Assembly: GCA_028023455.1 (NCBI GenBank)
Contig: JAQFVV010012420.1
Span: 6,901,194-6,965,193 of the forward strand
Direction: 5' to 3'
Length of the DNA: 64,000 bases
DNA from: Epiperipatus broadwayi
Lineage: Eukaryota > Onychophora > Udeonychophora > Euonychophora > Peripatidae
The notes beneath the pieces are model-generated. The model was not told where the DNA came from. It worked only from the letters and a program-made list of their open reading frames with translations, and did no database searches. Of the stretch, positions 14,874 to 25,179 are shown in pieces (the first letter of the stretch is position 1; each line of letters begins with the position of its first letter). The translations under genes were made by a program, and so were the position numbers.

Positions 14874-15030
14874 CTGATAAAAGGCTGATAGGTCTGTAAT
14901 TTCTAATATATTCTTTATTACCCTTTTTAAATATTAATATTATTTCTGCATTCTTCCAATCATCTGGTACATCTTTATCATTTAAACATTTGGTATATAA
15001 CTTTGCTAAAAAAAATTCTATTTCAGTTTT
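14874..15030 (-). pseudogene. RTE reverse transcriptase, inverted 5' piece
   Basis: The minus strand reads TEIEFFLAKLYTKC, then DVPDDWKNAEIILIFKKG, then RNYRPISLLSVL. This is the fingers region of a non-LTR reverse transcriptase (the DDW and NYRPISLLS boxes). The next residues expected in the family, YKNFTKII, begin the plus-strand part at about 15030. So the 5' end of this element lies inverted against the rest, with the break exactly between SVL and YKNF. The element is 5'-truncated before TEIEF. Confidence 0.85.
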
Positions 15031-16223
15031 ATACAAAAATTTTACCAAGATAATTACAACTTGTCTACAAAAAACATTGGATTTCCACCAACCAAGGGAA
15101 CAAGCTAGATTTAAAAGTGGTTTTAGTACAGTAGATCATATCCAGGTATTGAGAGAAGTTATAGAAAGGACAAATGAATATGAGTTGCCATTATGTTTTG
15201 GATTTGTAGATTATGAAAAGGCATTTGATTCTATAAACATTTCTTCAGTGATTAAAGCATTGGATCATCAAGGTATAGATTCAGGATATTATCATATTTT
15301 AAAGAATATTTATAAAAATGCAACAGCAACAGTTAGATTACATAATGATACTGGGAAAGTCAACATTGAGAAATGTGTAAGACAAGGTGACTCCATATCT
15401 CCAAAACTTTTTACAGCAGTATTGCAATAAATATTTTGTGGATTAAAATGGGAAACTAAAGGAGTGAAAGTAAATGGAGATTATTTAAGTCATTTAGATT
15501 TTGCAGATGATATAGTTGTTTTTTGCAAATAATGCTTCAGAGTTGCAGGAAATGTTGCTGGAGTTATCAGATGAAAGTAGGAAAGTAGGACTAAAGATAA
15601 ATGTTAAAAAGACTAAAGTAATGTTTAATCGATTTGCTCAAAATATGAAAATAAAGATTGATAATGATGAATTAGAAGAAGTTAACAGTTACAAATATCT
15701 TGGTCAGATTATTAATATGGATGGGAACATAATGGATGAAATTAATCATAGAATTAAACTTGGTTGAAGTGCTTTTGGTAGATATAACTTGATACTAAAA
15801 GGAAATATGCCTATGTGTTTGAAAAGGAAGGTTTTTAACAAATGTGTTTTACCAGTTCTTACTTATGGATCTGAGACTTGGACACTTAATAGAAGAGCAA
15901 TACAGAGACTCCAGACCACTCAAAGAAGTATGGAGAGATTCATGTTGGGAGTAACAAGAAGAGATCAAAAACGCAATGTATGGGTAAGAGAACAAACAGG
16001 TGTTACTGACCTCATTGAAAAAATTAAAAGATTGAAGTGGAGTTGGGCTGGAAATATTGCTAGAAGAGATGATAATAGATGGACAATTGAAATCTTAAAC
16101 TGGATTCCAAGAGATTGTAAAAGACCCAGAAAGAGACCACATGTGAGATGGATGGATGAAATAAGAAAGTATGCAGGGGTGATGTGGAGAAGAGAAGTTA
16201 AAGATTGGAGAAGATGGATTTAA
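15031..16223 (+). pseudogene. RTE/BovB-like LINE ORF2 (RT palm to C-terminus)
   Basis: This is a reverse transcriptase of a non-LTR element. In order I see EQARFKSGFSTVDHI, FVDYEKAFDSI (first catalytic Asp), VRQGDSISPKLF, then HLDFADDIVVF (catalytic FADD box, about 15495-15530), LKINVKKTK and NSYKYLGQIINMDG. The C-terminal part has CVLPVLTYGSETWTL and IKRLKWSWAGNIARRDDNRW. These match the RTE/BovB clade. A TAA stop at 15428 and a frameshift near 15525 break the frame, and a TGA lies at 15765. After the ORF come a very short 3' UTR and a (GAT)n tail (about 16271-16287), as is usual for RTE. It is non-functional because of the stops, the frameshift and the 5' inversion. Confidence 0.9.
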
Positions 16224-16298
16224 CTTGAAGAAACCTTCATCCTGCAATGAATTGATAATGATTGTTATTGTTGATGATGATGATGATATATAATAAAA

Positions 16299-17765
16299 GA
16301 AAATTATTACTATAAATGACTCTTTATCAAATTATAAAGATATAGTACATATAGTGGACTTCCATGCAATAAATACAATTGGTCCCAGAATCATGTGATA
16401 AATATGTTTTTTAATGATACCTTCAATCTAATGCAAAATTACTGCAACCATTTAAACAATAAAAATACAACTCACAAATATATGAATAAAAATACTTATA
16501 AGATCAATTCACCGCATTTAATTGCACTGACAACTAAAAATGATCCTTTAAAATAATAAAAGAATATTGCATTAATGCTATAGGATTATTTGCAAATGTG
16601 TTAGTAGAAGTTTCTATCTTTTTCCATGCTGTTAACATGTGAATTGTTTAATCTGAAAATCCCCTTCATTACCCTGCTATTTTTTATTACATTATTTTCC
16701 TTAAAAGGAATTAATAATCAAAACATAACATTTTGATGATTTTGTTACTCTTTATCTTGGAAATTATTTATTTACAAACTTTCATATTAGTTTTCTAATT
16801 TCATTTTGTTGGCATATGGCTAAAATTATTATGAAATACATAAATACAATTTTTTTTATAAAATGCAGTATTTTCAATACTAGAAGTACAATTAAACAAG
16901 AAAAAGTATTAAATTGATAAACCTTAGAAGTAAAAATGATCTGAAATGACTTGTGAATGCAAATGATATATCTGTCAATGATATTCATTTAAATAAATAT
17001 TTGAATTCATTGATTTAGTCATTTCATTTTATTGGGAACTGTTTATATTATGTTATTACATGTAAAGTGGAAAAATAAACTTTTTTTTTCCAATTTCATT
17101 GTTAATGTATTCTCATTACACTTAAGGATTTTTAAAGTAATAATTAAGATAAAAATAACTTTATTTTGCAACAAACTTTATATAAAGTGAATGTTAGTTA
17201 CATTGGAAAATTAATTGCACAGCTTAAGTTTCGATTGAGTTATATTGAGTGATTAATGTTGTTAATTTTAAGTGTATTTGTATGTAAAAGGTACATAAGG
17301 GGGGATATTAACTTTAAGCTTAATTCATTTTAACAGTATAATTTTTTCATCTTTAAATTTAATTAATGTGTATATCACGACAATATATATATATATGGAA
17401 ATAATGTGATTGGTTGTTTAATGTCTAATAAGAAAATTGCAGCATTATCTGGAAATCACTTATCTTTGAGAAGTCAGTACATTTGTATTAGATGAAATAA
17501 GTAACTTTGCCTTAAAAATGTATTCACTGTATACCTTAAAGATCATTGTTAGAAAATTAAATTTACTGAGAAAAAATAGACACTGTATAGTTTCGATGTT
17601 GCATGAACTATACATTCTGCGTGACCCTAATATGTGTGTGCTTATGTATATATGTGAGTAATACTTTTGAGTGCAACACTGAAAGTGCACTCAGTCAAAT
17701 AACTAAAGACAGATAAAGTAGAAAGAAGATGAAAAAATATCCCACTTCAAACAAGTATATGCACA
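16299..17765. other. AT-rich non-coding DNA
   Basis: No gene or recognised repeat is seen. The stretch contains A/T homopolymer runs and a short (TA)n at about 17385. Confidence 0.55.
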
Positions 17766-17911
17766 TCATTATCATCAACCATTATCAGTCCACTGCAGGA
17801 TGAAGGTCTCTCCAAGTTCAATCCATATTTTCCTATCTTTAGCTTCTCTTCTCCACATCACCTTTGCACACTTTCTTATTTCATCCATCCATCTCACATG
17901 TGGTCCTCTTT
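17766..17911 (-). mobile_element. RTE 3'-end fragment
   Basis: Read on the minus strand, this is the last 145 bp of the RTE LINE. It matches 16130-16270 closely, including the codons for HVRWMDEIRK, the end of the ORF and CCTTCATCCTGCAGTGG. It is 5'-truncated at about 17911. Confidence 0.85.
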
Positions 17912-17974
17912 TACATATGTAAAGAAGTGAAAATTAATTTTATATACATATATATTTTTCATCATGTTCTGTGT

Positions 17975-18095
17975 GAATTATCACAATGGTAGGGTGTCAA
18001 TCTCTGGAATATGAAATCCAAGAATTGATTCCGGTGCTAGCACTTCTGGTGCTAGATCTTATAAATCATCAAGCAATAAAGCTATTCAAATATAT
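17975..18095 (+). repeat. tRNA-derived SINE-like repeat
   Basis: A tRNA-like head is visible: AATGGTAGGGTGTCAATC (A-box-like) and, about 35 bases on, GAATTGATTCCGGTGC (B-box-like). The tail GGTGCTAGATCTTATAAATC is shared with the fragment at about 12635. A pol III-transcribed SINE is the best reading, but the boxes are imperfect and no end duplication was found. Confidence 0.45.
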
Positions 18096-18116
18096 ATTTT
18101 GTTTTTATCATCAATT

Positions 18117-18600
18117 ACTATTGATATACTACTGGATGAAGGTCTTTCCAAATTTAATCCAGTTTCTCTGATATTAGTCTCTCTTTCACATCACATCAGC
18201 AAACTTCATTATTTTATTAATCCATCTCATATGTGGTGTCTTTCTATGTCATTTACAATCTCTTGAGATACAATTTAAGACTTAGCTATGCCATCCATCG
18301 TCATTTCAATCTCTTAATTCTTTCAATAATGTTATTAAATATCTGTTTATTTTATCACTTATGTACTGTATTTTGTTTTTGATCCCTTCTTGTTATTCCT
18401 AATATGCACCTTTCCATATTTTGCTGAGTGATTAAGTCTCTATATTATGCTTCTACTAAATGAATAAGTCTCAGATCCATAAATAAAAACTGCAAAAACA
18501 CATTTGTTAATAATCTTCCTTTTTAAATACATAGACATTTTACTTTAATATTATGTTATTTCTAACAAAATTATTCTATTCAAGTTTTATTACATCAAAA
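18117..18600 (-). mobile_element. RTE LINE 3' fragment, diverged
   Basis: The minus strand keeps the RTE C-terminal region with many changes: MYLKRKIINKCV, FIYGSET, PHMRWINKIMKFADVM and WIKFGKTFIQ. The layout matches 15800-16230. It adjoins the 3' end of the ABCC pseudogene, in the same orientation. Confidence 0.8.
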
Positions 18601-18653
18601 ATATATCACATTTGTTTTATTTTTATTTTTAAAGTATTTAAATCAATTCTATA

Positions 18654-20632
18654 TCAGTTCTGCCTTTTGGCCATGATATAAAATATAGTCTTTTTATTGA
18701 ATGAAAGATAAGAACGACAGTCAAACTCCACAATTAATCCTTTGTCAAGAATTATTATTTGATCATTGTCCATGACTGTCTTGAATCAATGTGAGTGAAG
18801 ACAACACGATTATTGGATTATTTTTGAATTGCTTTATCTGTAAGATTATTAGTTTCAAGATGAACTGCAGCAGTTTCTTTATCTAAAATTAAAAAGTTTT
18901 GTTTTTCCTAAAAGTACTCTTGCAAGATAAGTTGACACTACCAACATTCAGATTTTTACGAATTTTAACAATTTCATGGCCAAGATCACTAGGAAGATTT
19001 GTAACAGAAGTCTTAAGGTGAGAATATTTGAAAGCAAATTATTACTTTCCATAAAAATAAACATCAAATGAATCAAGATTAAAATGTAATATACAAGAAA
19101 ATAAAATGGGATCCTGTGGAATAGTAGTTAGTTTTTCTCATAAATTATGTAATTCAATAATATCTATATTTAATTCATCAATCTGAATGCCCCCCCCCCC
19201 ACTGCTTCCATGCTATGAAACAATGCAAGTGTAAGAAAAAATTTGCCAGTCCCAGTTCTTCCAACAAATCCAACTTCTTCTCCTGATGCAATATTGAAAG
19301 AAATACCCTTTAAAACAAATCCAAGTTTATTCAATATCTAGTTTTATAGTCATTAAATAGGAACTACACCTTTTGTAGGCCAAGTTGTATCAATTTCCCT
19401 TCTGGAAATTTCCAAGGAACCTCGTGTTTTAATTTCAGCATATTCTTTTATTTTCTCTACACCTACAATATTTGTTTCTAATTCATAAATCACTTTAATA
19501 GCCCAGATTAATAATTGAGTTATATTTAAAGCATACCTAATAGATAATATATCCAACTCCTCACTAATAGAACTTTTACTGAGAATAGTAAATGAAGCAG
19601 AAACCAGTACAATACTGCTAGCTTAGGTCTCCATTCTAATAGCTTGCCTTCTATTTGAAATAATTTGAGAGTAGGAACAGTTAATTTCATCAACACATTT
19701 TTCAGAGTGAATAATAAAATTCTCTTGCATTCCATAAGCTCTTATAGTAGTAGCACTCATTAAAATTTCTTGAAAATGAGAACAAATTGGAGATTGGCTT
19801 ATAGATTTAAGTTGCTTTAATTAGTGAAATGTAGCAATATAAAAATGTTAAATAAAATAATATATTACTATAAAAGAAAAAGTGACTGCTATAAGTAAAG
19901 ATGATGCAAAATTAACACAAATAAAGTTGCTAGGATTTCAGTAATACATAGAATACAATCTTTTAACATGTTAGGTAATGTTTCTGTCTTAATGTTTTTG
20001 CTGAAATGATTAATATGTTCTAGAAATGAGAGCTCTCACTATATTATTAAGCATCTGGAAATGCAAGGACTTTGCTACAAAGAGAGTAGCAATTGTAAAA
20101 AATTAAGGTATCAACGAAGCCAATAACACTTAGAGATAAAGCAAATGCTGAAAATACTCAAAGTCAAAAATCACTCAAAGCTGTATCATTATTGGTTAAT
20201 GCATTTTTCTATCTTCACTCCATAAGCTAAGCCAAATATTTGATTCAGCTAAGAATGAAACTCTTATTATGCTCATCAACCCAATCAACAGTCATAACCA
20301 AAGGGTCAAATACTTCAGGTATAAAATATACACTGAAATTTTTACATTTCCTGCTTCAGCTAATTCTAACAGAATTAATTTTGTTTCAAGAGTTTTTGAC
20401 TGCTGCTGCAAAACTGTATCACTTCTGGAACTTTGACCATTAATATCAAAACCATTGTTGTATATGCTTGAATTAATATTTAATGTTTTTGATGTTTTAC
20501 TAACTTTTCTGAAGTCAGTGATGATCCTATTGTGTCTAAAATTTGATTTTTAATAGAATTTTTTCTTTATCAATACTTTCATTATTCTCATTCTTTTCTT
20601 CTTCATAATTTCTTAAAATTTCTAGTTTAATA
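18654..20632 (-). pseudogene. Processed pseudogene of an ABCC (MRP1-type) transporter
   Basis: Reading the minus strand from about 20630, I recognise the linker (KLEILRNYEEEKNENNES), the second membrane domain (SNIWLSLWSED, QLKSISQSPICSHFQEI, TTIRAYGMQENF, ISNRRQAIRMET), then YELETNIVGVEKIKEYAEIK. It continues into nucleotide-binding domain 2: [20 protein letters not shown], Walker A GRTGTGK (about 19235-19266), TIPQDPILFS, LHFNLDSFDVY and the tail FYIMAK. In this family these proteins export glutathione and drug conjugates. The coding order runs about 2 kb without introns, so it is a retrocopy. It is broken by several stops, frameshifts, a run of ten C residues at about 19191 and loss of the LSVGQ signature and Walker B. 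It begins within the mRNA, so it is 5'-truncated. Confidence 0.85.
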
Positions 20633-21042
20633 TATGCGGGGTTCGAACTCAGACTTTCACATGACCCACCACTCTCAGTGCCATCTAATATTGCTGACCC
20701 ACCTGATCACACACACATTTAAAAGATAAATAATCACCAATATACGTATTTCATGCTAAACTAGCAATCATCAGTTGGTCTAGATTACTATCCTCACACA
20801 TATATATATAATCAGTTCTCAGCTTTATATTAAGATAGCCAAACTATTCCAACTCGCAACTCTTTAGCCTTACATTTCATTGAAAATCTGATGATGGAAT
20901 GTTCAAAGCCCTTGATGGTGCCAAGGTTGTCAGCAATATGAGATGGCACTGAGAGTGGTGGGTCGTGTGAAAGTCTGAGTTCGAACCCCGCATATATTAC
21001 ATATATAAATGCAGGTTTAAGCCTGTACAATGTATTAATTTG
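20633..21042. mobile_element. Foldback element with tRNA-like arms (copy 2)
   Basis: The element is flanked by the 10-bp direct repeat TAGTTTAATA (20623-20632 and 21043-21052). Its arms, about 20630-20703 and 20930-21003, are near-perfect inverted copies. In the outward direction each reads GATGGCACTGAGAGTGG, then after about 15 bases GAGTTCGAACCCCGC. These resemble A and B boxes of a tRNA promoter. The central sequence matches the foldback at 14.3 kb. It is probably an inverted pair of a tRNA-related SINE. It lies directly at the 5' end of the ABCC retrocopy. Confidence 0.6.
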
Positions 21043-21482
21043 TAGTTTAATAAAATGATAAATAATACTAACTCAGTCATGCTATATTCTTACATTAATT
21101 TACTATTATTAATCATGCTATTTATAACCAAGATAAAATACTCGATAATGATGTAACATCAATAAACCTATAATCTATAAATATCTATTCATACTAATAT
21201 GTAAAAAACAGTAGATTTGTAATGGATATTTATTTAAGTACCATTAATTAATCACATTAATTTATTTTAAATTTCCTGTAACTAAATTATTAAAACTATA
21301 TATTTTAATAATCAAAACCTATAAAAGAATTATTATCATTTATTATAATAAAGTATGAATATTAAAATTTTAAAACAGGCAAAACTCACTATACGTATTG
21401 CCACATACAGCAAGCTAGAGTAATCAGTGGATGCCAGAAGACTTGTGCATAAAATCCCTATCTAGTGCCTACTCATCCAATA

Positions 21483-21524
21483 TCCCCAGACTAGTTTCTG
21501 GCTTGTGGTCTTCATCAGTGAGGA
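21483..21524 (-). ncRNA. Hammerhead ribozyme motif (copy A, minus arm)
   Basis: Minus strand: stem I UCCUCA, then core CUGAUGA (21518-21512), a weak stem II (GAC CACAA GCC), GAAAC, two-base loop UA, GUC, then UGGGGA, which pairs back to stem I. Predicted cleavage is after the C opposite 21489. All core positions are present, but stem II has mismatches, so activity may be low. Confidence 0.65.
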
Positions 21525-21820
21525 GCCTTGGATCTGAGAGCACTGTACCTACATCTTAGGATCTAATGCAACCCTCCAGCAGCAACCTTTTATCTCTACT
21601 TAACTACAAAACTATGAGTCTTAAACTGAAAACATTAAGATGTTTTCAGTTTAAAACTCATAGTTTTGTAGTTAAGTAGAGATAAAAGGTGGCTGGCTTG
21701 AATTGAAAACATTAAGGTGTTTTCAGTTTAAGACTCATAGTTTTGTAGTTAAGTGGAGATGAAAGGTAGCTGCTGGAGAGTTGCATTAGATCCTAAGATC
21801 AGTGCTCTCAGATCCAAGGC

Positions 21821-21862
21821 TCCTCACTGACAAAGACCACAAGCCAGAAACTAGTCTGGGGA
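21821..21862 (+). ncRNA. Hammerhead motif, core-mutated (copy A, plus arm)
   Basis: Stem I UCCUCA (21821-21826) and UGGGGA (21857-21862) are kept, as are GAAAC and GUC. The core reads CUGACAA instead of CUGANGA, so the catalytic G8 is changed to A. It is predicted inactive. Confidence 0.6.
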
Positions 21863-22458
21863 TATTGGATGAGTAGGCACTAGATAGGGATTTTATGCAC
21901 AAGTCTTCTGGCATCCATTGATTACTCTAGCTTGCTGTGTGTGGCAATATGTATAGTGAGTTTTGCCTATTTTAAAACAGTTATACACAAGCATAAGAAG
22001 TGGTGGTCATGTGATATTTATTGGCTTAATATTAAAATTTAATAGTTAATTGGATTTATGTTCCACATCAACTAAATTTAAATATTCTTAAAGCAACTTA
22101 TTATGACTTATAACAGAACAAAATATACTACTATCAGCCTTATAATTGAATAAGATTAAAATCTTATTGATCAACCATGAACTCAATACAATATTTATCC
22201 AAACAATAATATGATAGATATAAGACACAAACATTTGATTATGATTACCATATAAAGTTTATATCTAAAAAAAAAAAAGCTTATATAAAGTTTATCCAAT
22301 AAAAAAAATTAATGTAACTATACTTAATTACCAATCCAGAGATTTCATTTCTGGATTATGTGATGTAGTTATTCAAATAAAATTTATGATATAGTCAATT
22401 TATCTCCTCTTATTTGAATGCTATTAATCAATGAATTCATATTGCATACTTTTACAAT

Positions 22459-22690
22459 AATCAAACAAGCACGAGTGCGTGTGCGGCGCAACTGTTCTCA
22501 AAAGCTATTAATACAAAATAGCTAACTAAAAATAATAAACAAGCTATGATTATGAAGGCAAGATCCTTTGAAAGTGCTCAGCTAGTTTATTATTTTTAGT
22601 TAGCTATTTTGTAGTTTATTATTTTTAGTTAGCTATTTTGTATTAATAGCTTTTGGGAACAGTTGTGCCTTACACGCACTCGTGCTTGAA
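22459..22690. repeat. Inverted repeat at the 3' end of the Penelope-like copy
   Basis: The left arm (about 22459-22540, with AAGCACGAGTGCGTGTG) pairs with the right arm (about 22635-22690, with CACGCACTCGTGCTTG). In between, a 29-bp unit containing TTAGTTAGCTATTTTGTA occurs twice in tandem (about 22586-22643). The right arm is continuous with the minus-strand Penelope-like coding remnant. Confidence 0.65.
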
Positions 22691-23585
22691 TACATATATT
22701 TCCCAAAAGTAAAATTATTTGACTTAATAATCAAACAAGTACATTTGCTATTAAATGACCGTTTTGAACTATTTAATAATGAATTTATGTTCAGGCCTTT
22801 CTTCCAGGCCCCTTTCATACCACCCAATAAACAATTATTTTTATAAATCAATTTATAAATTGATGACTTATATGGTAAAGAAATAAACTCTTTATTCTCA
22901 TTAACAATTAAATTTTTATTATTTACATATTTATAGATATTTTTATAAATATAATATTCCTAATAAATTCATGATTATATTCTAACTCAGCATAGTCATA
23001 TTGACTCTTCCCAATATTTCTATTATTTTCAAAATTATTAAGTCTTCTATTCCTTAACAAAAATTCAATAAAGGAAGGTTCTTATGAATGAAAGATTGAT
23101 AATTATCTGACCTTATCTTATTTCTTAATTTTTTTTTGTTTAATAAAATGATTGCAAAATAAAATATCAACTCTGTCAACACTTAAATCCAGAAATTTTA
23201 ACCCAACCAATTTAAAAGTACCCCTTCTCAATAGTAAATTAATATAAAGAAATCCTTCACTTTACCTTCCTGAATAACAAACAAGCAAACATCAATATAT
23301 TTTATAAATAATTAAAAAAAACAACAACAGAAAAATGATTAATTACACTACACTCTCAAAAATTAATATAGATAGAGCACATTAAAGATGAAATAACATA
23401 ACCCATCTCTTTTTAATCTTATACAACATATCATTACACATAAAATACATAAAATTCTCCAATAATAATAGCATATCATGAATAATATTAATCTTATTTG
23501 CAGAAAAATATTCATGTTTCTTTGGAACAGAAAAAAATCACATTAATGCAGAAAGAAATTCATTAATAAATATTGAAAAGATATA
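22633..23585 (-). pseudogene. Penelope-like element RT, minus copy
   Basis: The minus strand reads an RT palm-like segment followed by a C-terminal part (GGMKGAWKKGLNINSLLNSS, 22633-22851). The block SVDRVDILFCNHFIK (about 23150-23190) and the segment before it match the plus copy at 23.6-24.4 kb, where the YVDD box is clearer. Several frameshifts and stops break it. No GIY-YIG domain is recognisable. Assignment rests on the YVDDCLLFW...FDSNINF pattern of the sister copy. Confidence 0.5.
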
Positions 23586-23589
23586 TCAA

Positions 23590-24386
23590 TCAATTGATAG
23601 GATTAAAAGTATTCTGTTCTAAAGAAACATGCATACTTTTCTGCAGATAAGATTGAGGTTATTCATGATTGGCTATTGTTATTAGAAGATTTATGTGTAA
23701 TGAAATGTTTTATTAGATTAAAGAAAAATAGTTATTGGTGATGTTATTTTCTCTTTAATGTGCTATGTCTCAATTGATATTTTAGAGAGTAGTGTTATTA
23801 ATTATTTTTCTTTGTTTTTTAAAATTATTTGTTAGTTATGTTGATGATTGTTTATTATTCTGGAAGATAAAGTGAAAGATTTTTTTGATAGATTGAATGC
23901 TTTTGATTCTAATATTAATTTTATTATTTGAGAGAGGTATTTTTGAATTTGTTAAGTTAAAATTTTGATAGAATTTGTAATGTTTTATTTTGCAATCATT
24001 TTATTAAAAAAATTTAAGAAATATTAGAAGGCCAGATAGTTATCAACCTTTTACTCATAAAAAACCTTTCCTTATTGAAGTTTTGTTATAGAAATCAAAA
24101 TATTAATAATTTTAAAAAATAGTAGTTATATTTAGAGTAGTCAATTCGCTTCTGATTATATTGATTTAGGTTATACTTATGAATCTATTTGAAATATATT
24201 TAGTAAAACTATCCATAAATCTGTTACAATAAAGATGGATTTATAAAAATAGTTTTTATGGATGGTATAAATGTGGCCTAGAATAAAGGCTTGATTTAAA
24301 CTCAACAATCAACTGAAAGCAAATATATTCCTAAGGTAGTTTAGAAGATTTCTTATAGTTGTTAAAGATTTTTATATTAGGTTAAA
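23590..24386 (+). pseudogene. Penelope-like element RT, plus copy, head to head
   Basis: The catalytic box reads YVDDCLLFW (about 23836-23862). It is followed by KVKDFFDRLNAFDSNINF across frameshifts, then KLKFLD-like and CNHFIKK and RRPDSYQPFTHKK. This order (YVDD, then FDxNIxFT, then FLD) is that of Penelope-like reverse transcriptases. It starts at about 23590, back to back with the minus copy, and both share SVPKKHEYF/CSKETCIL-type sequence at the junction. It is interrupted at 24387 by a 782-bp repeat. Many stops make it non-functional. Confidence 0.55.
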
Positions 24387-25168
24387 TAATATTTATTTCT
24401 ACAAACGCAGATGGTATTGAAATCAAACTGAGAGAGTGCAAACCTCTCAAGCATTTAGCCAATCAGATCGCAAATACTGGGACAAAGGATTTAACAAGAA
24501 AAGAGCAGTTCCACTCTCTTCTTTACTTGTCTGTCTATATATCCAAGCCAATCCAAAGTACTTAGATATGCAAGCGTGAATTATTTACATATATTGCTGC
24601 AAGTTATAACATCTAAAAACTACTGCATAGTAAATCGAAAGATTTCATGCTGTATGTTTATAATTATAACTCAGTGAGTTAAGCGTGAAGATATTTAAGA
24701 TTCACGCTTGCAGATCTAACTACTTTGGACTGGCTTAGATATATAGACAGACAAGTAAAGAAGAGAGTGGAACTGCTCTTTTCTTGTTAAATTCTTTGTC
24801 CCAGTATTTGTGATCTGATTGGCTAAACGCTTGAGAGGTTTGCACTCTCTCAGTTTGATTTCAATACCATCTGTGTTTGTAGAAATAAATATTATTTACA
24901 TATATTGCTGCAAGTTATAACATCTAAAAACTACTGCATAGTAAATTGAAAGATTTCATGCTGTATGTTTATAATTAGAACTCAGTGAGTTAAGTGTGAA
25001 GATATTTAAGATTCATGCTTGCAGATCTAAGTACTTTGGACTGGCTTGGATATATAGACAGACAAGTAAAGAAGAGAGTGGAACTGCTCTTTTCTTGTTA
25101 AATTCTTTGTCCCAGTATTTGCGATCTGATTGGCTAAACGCTTGAGAGGTTTGCACTCTCTCAGTTTG
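24387..25168. mobile_element. 311-bp-unit tandem and inverted repeat insertion
   Basis: An insert of about 782 bp is flanked by the 11-bp direct repeat ATTAGGTTAAA (24376-24386 and 25169-25179). It is made of an inverted arm (24388-24582), a full plus copy whose arm pairs with it (24699-24893) and a second plus copy to 25168. Shared sequence such as TACATATATTGCTGCAAG recurs with a 311-bp period (24582 and 24893). The layout (minus, plus, plus) mirrors the hammerhead locus at 29.6 kb. I could not find a CUGANGA...GAAA hammerhead core here, and no ORF is meaningful. Confidence 0.7.
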
Positions 25169-25179
25169 ATTAGGTTAAA

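Larger units (their letters stand above)
14861..16298 (+). mobile_element. Complete insertion unit of the 5'-inverted RTE LINE
   Basis: The 13-bp direct repeat ATATATAATAAAA lies at 14861-14873 and 16286-16298. It abuts the inverted 5' piece on the left and the (GAT)n tail on the right, so it is the probable target-site duplication. The repeat is AT-rich, so chance similarity is possible. Its exact fit to both predicted ends makes it convincing. The layout (inverted 5' segment, then 3' segment) is the known product of twin priming. Confidence 0.75.
21371..22027. mobile_element. Hammerhead foldback element, copy A
   Basis: Flanked by the 13-bp direct repeat AATATTAAAATTT (21358-21370 and 22028-22040). 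The left arm is a minus-strand copy and the right arm a plus-strand copy of the same repeat, meeting around 21620-21720. Shared blocks include ATGCCAGAAG, CCAATATCCCC / GGGGATATTGG and GAGTTTTGCC. Each arm holds one hammerhead motif. There is no open reading frame of note, so it is non-autonomous. The right arm runs about 50 bp further out than the left. Confidence 0.8.

Noticed and set aside
21367-21378. 12-bp direct repeat ATTTTAAAACAG at 21367 and 21969 as the target duplication of copy A
   Set aside because: The right copy lies inside family sequence; the 13-bp AATATTAAAATTT outside the full element is a better fit.
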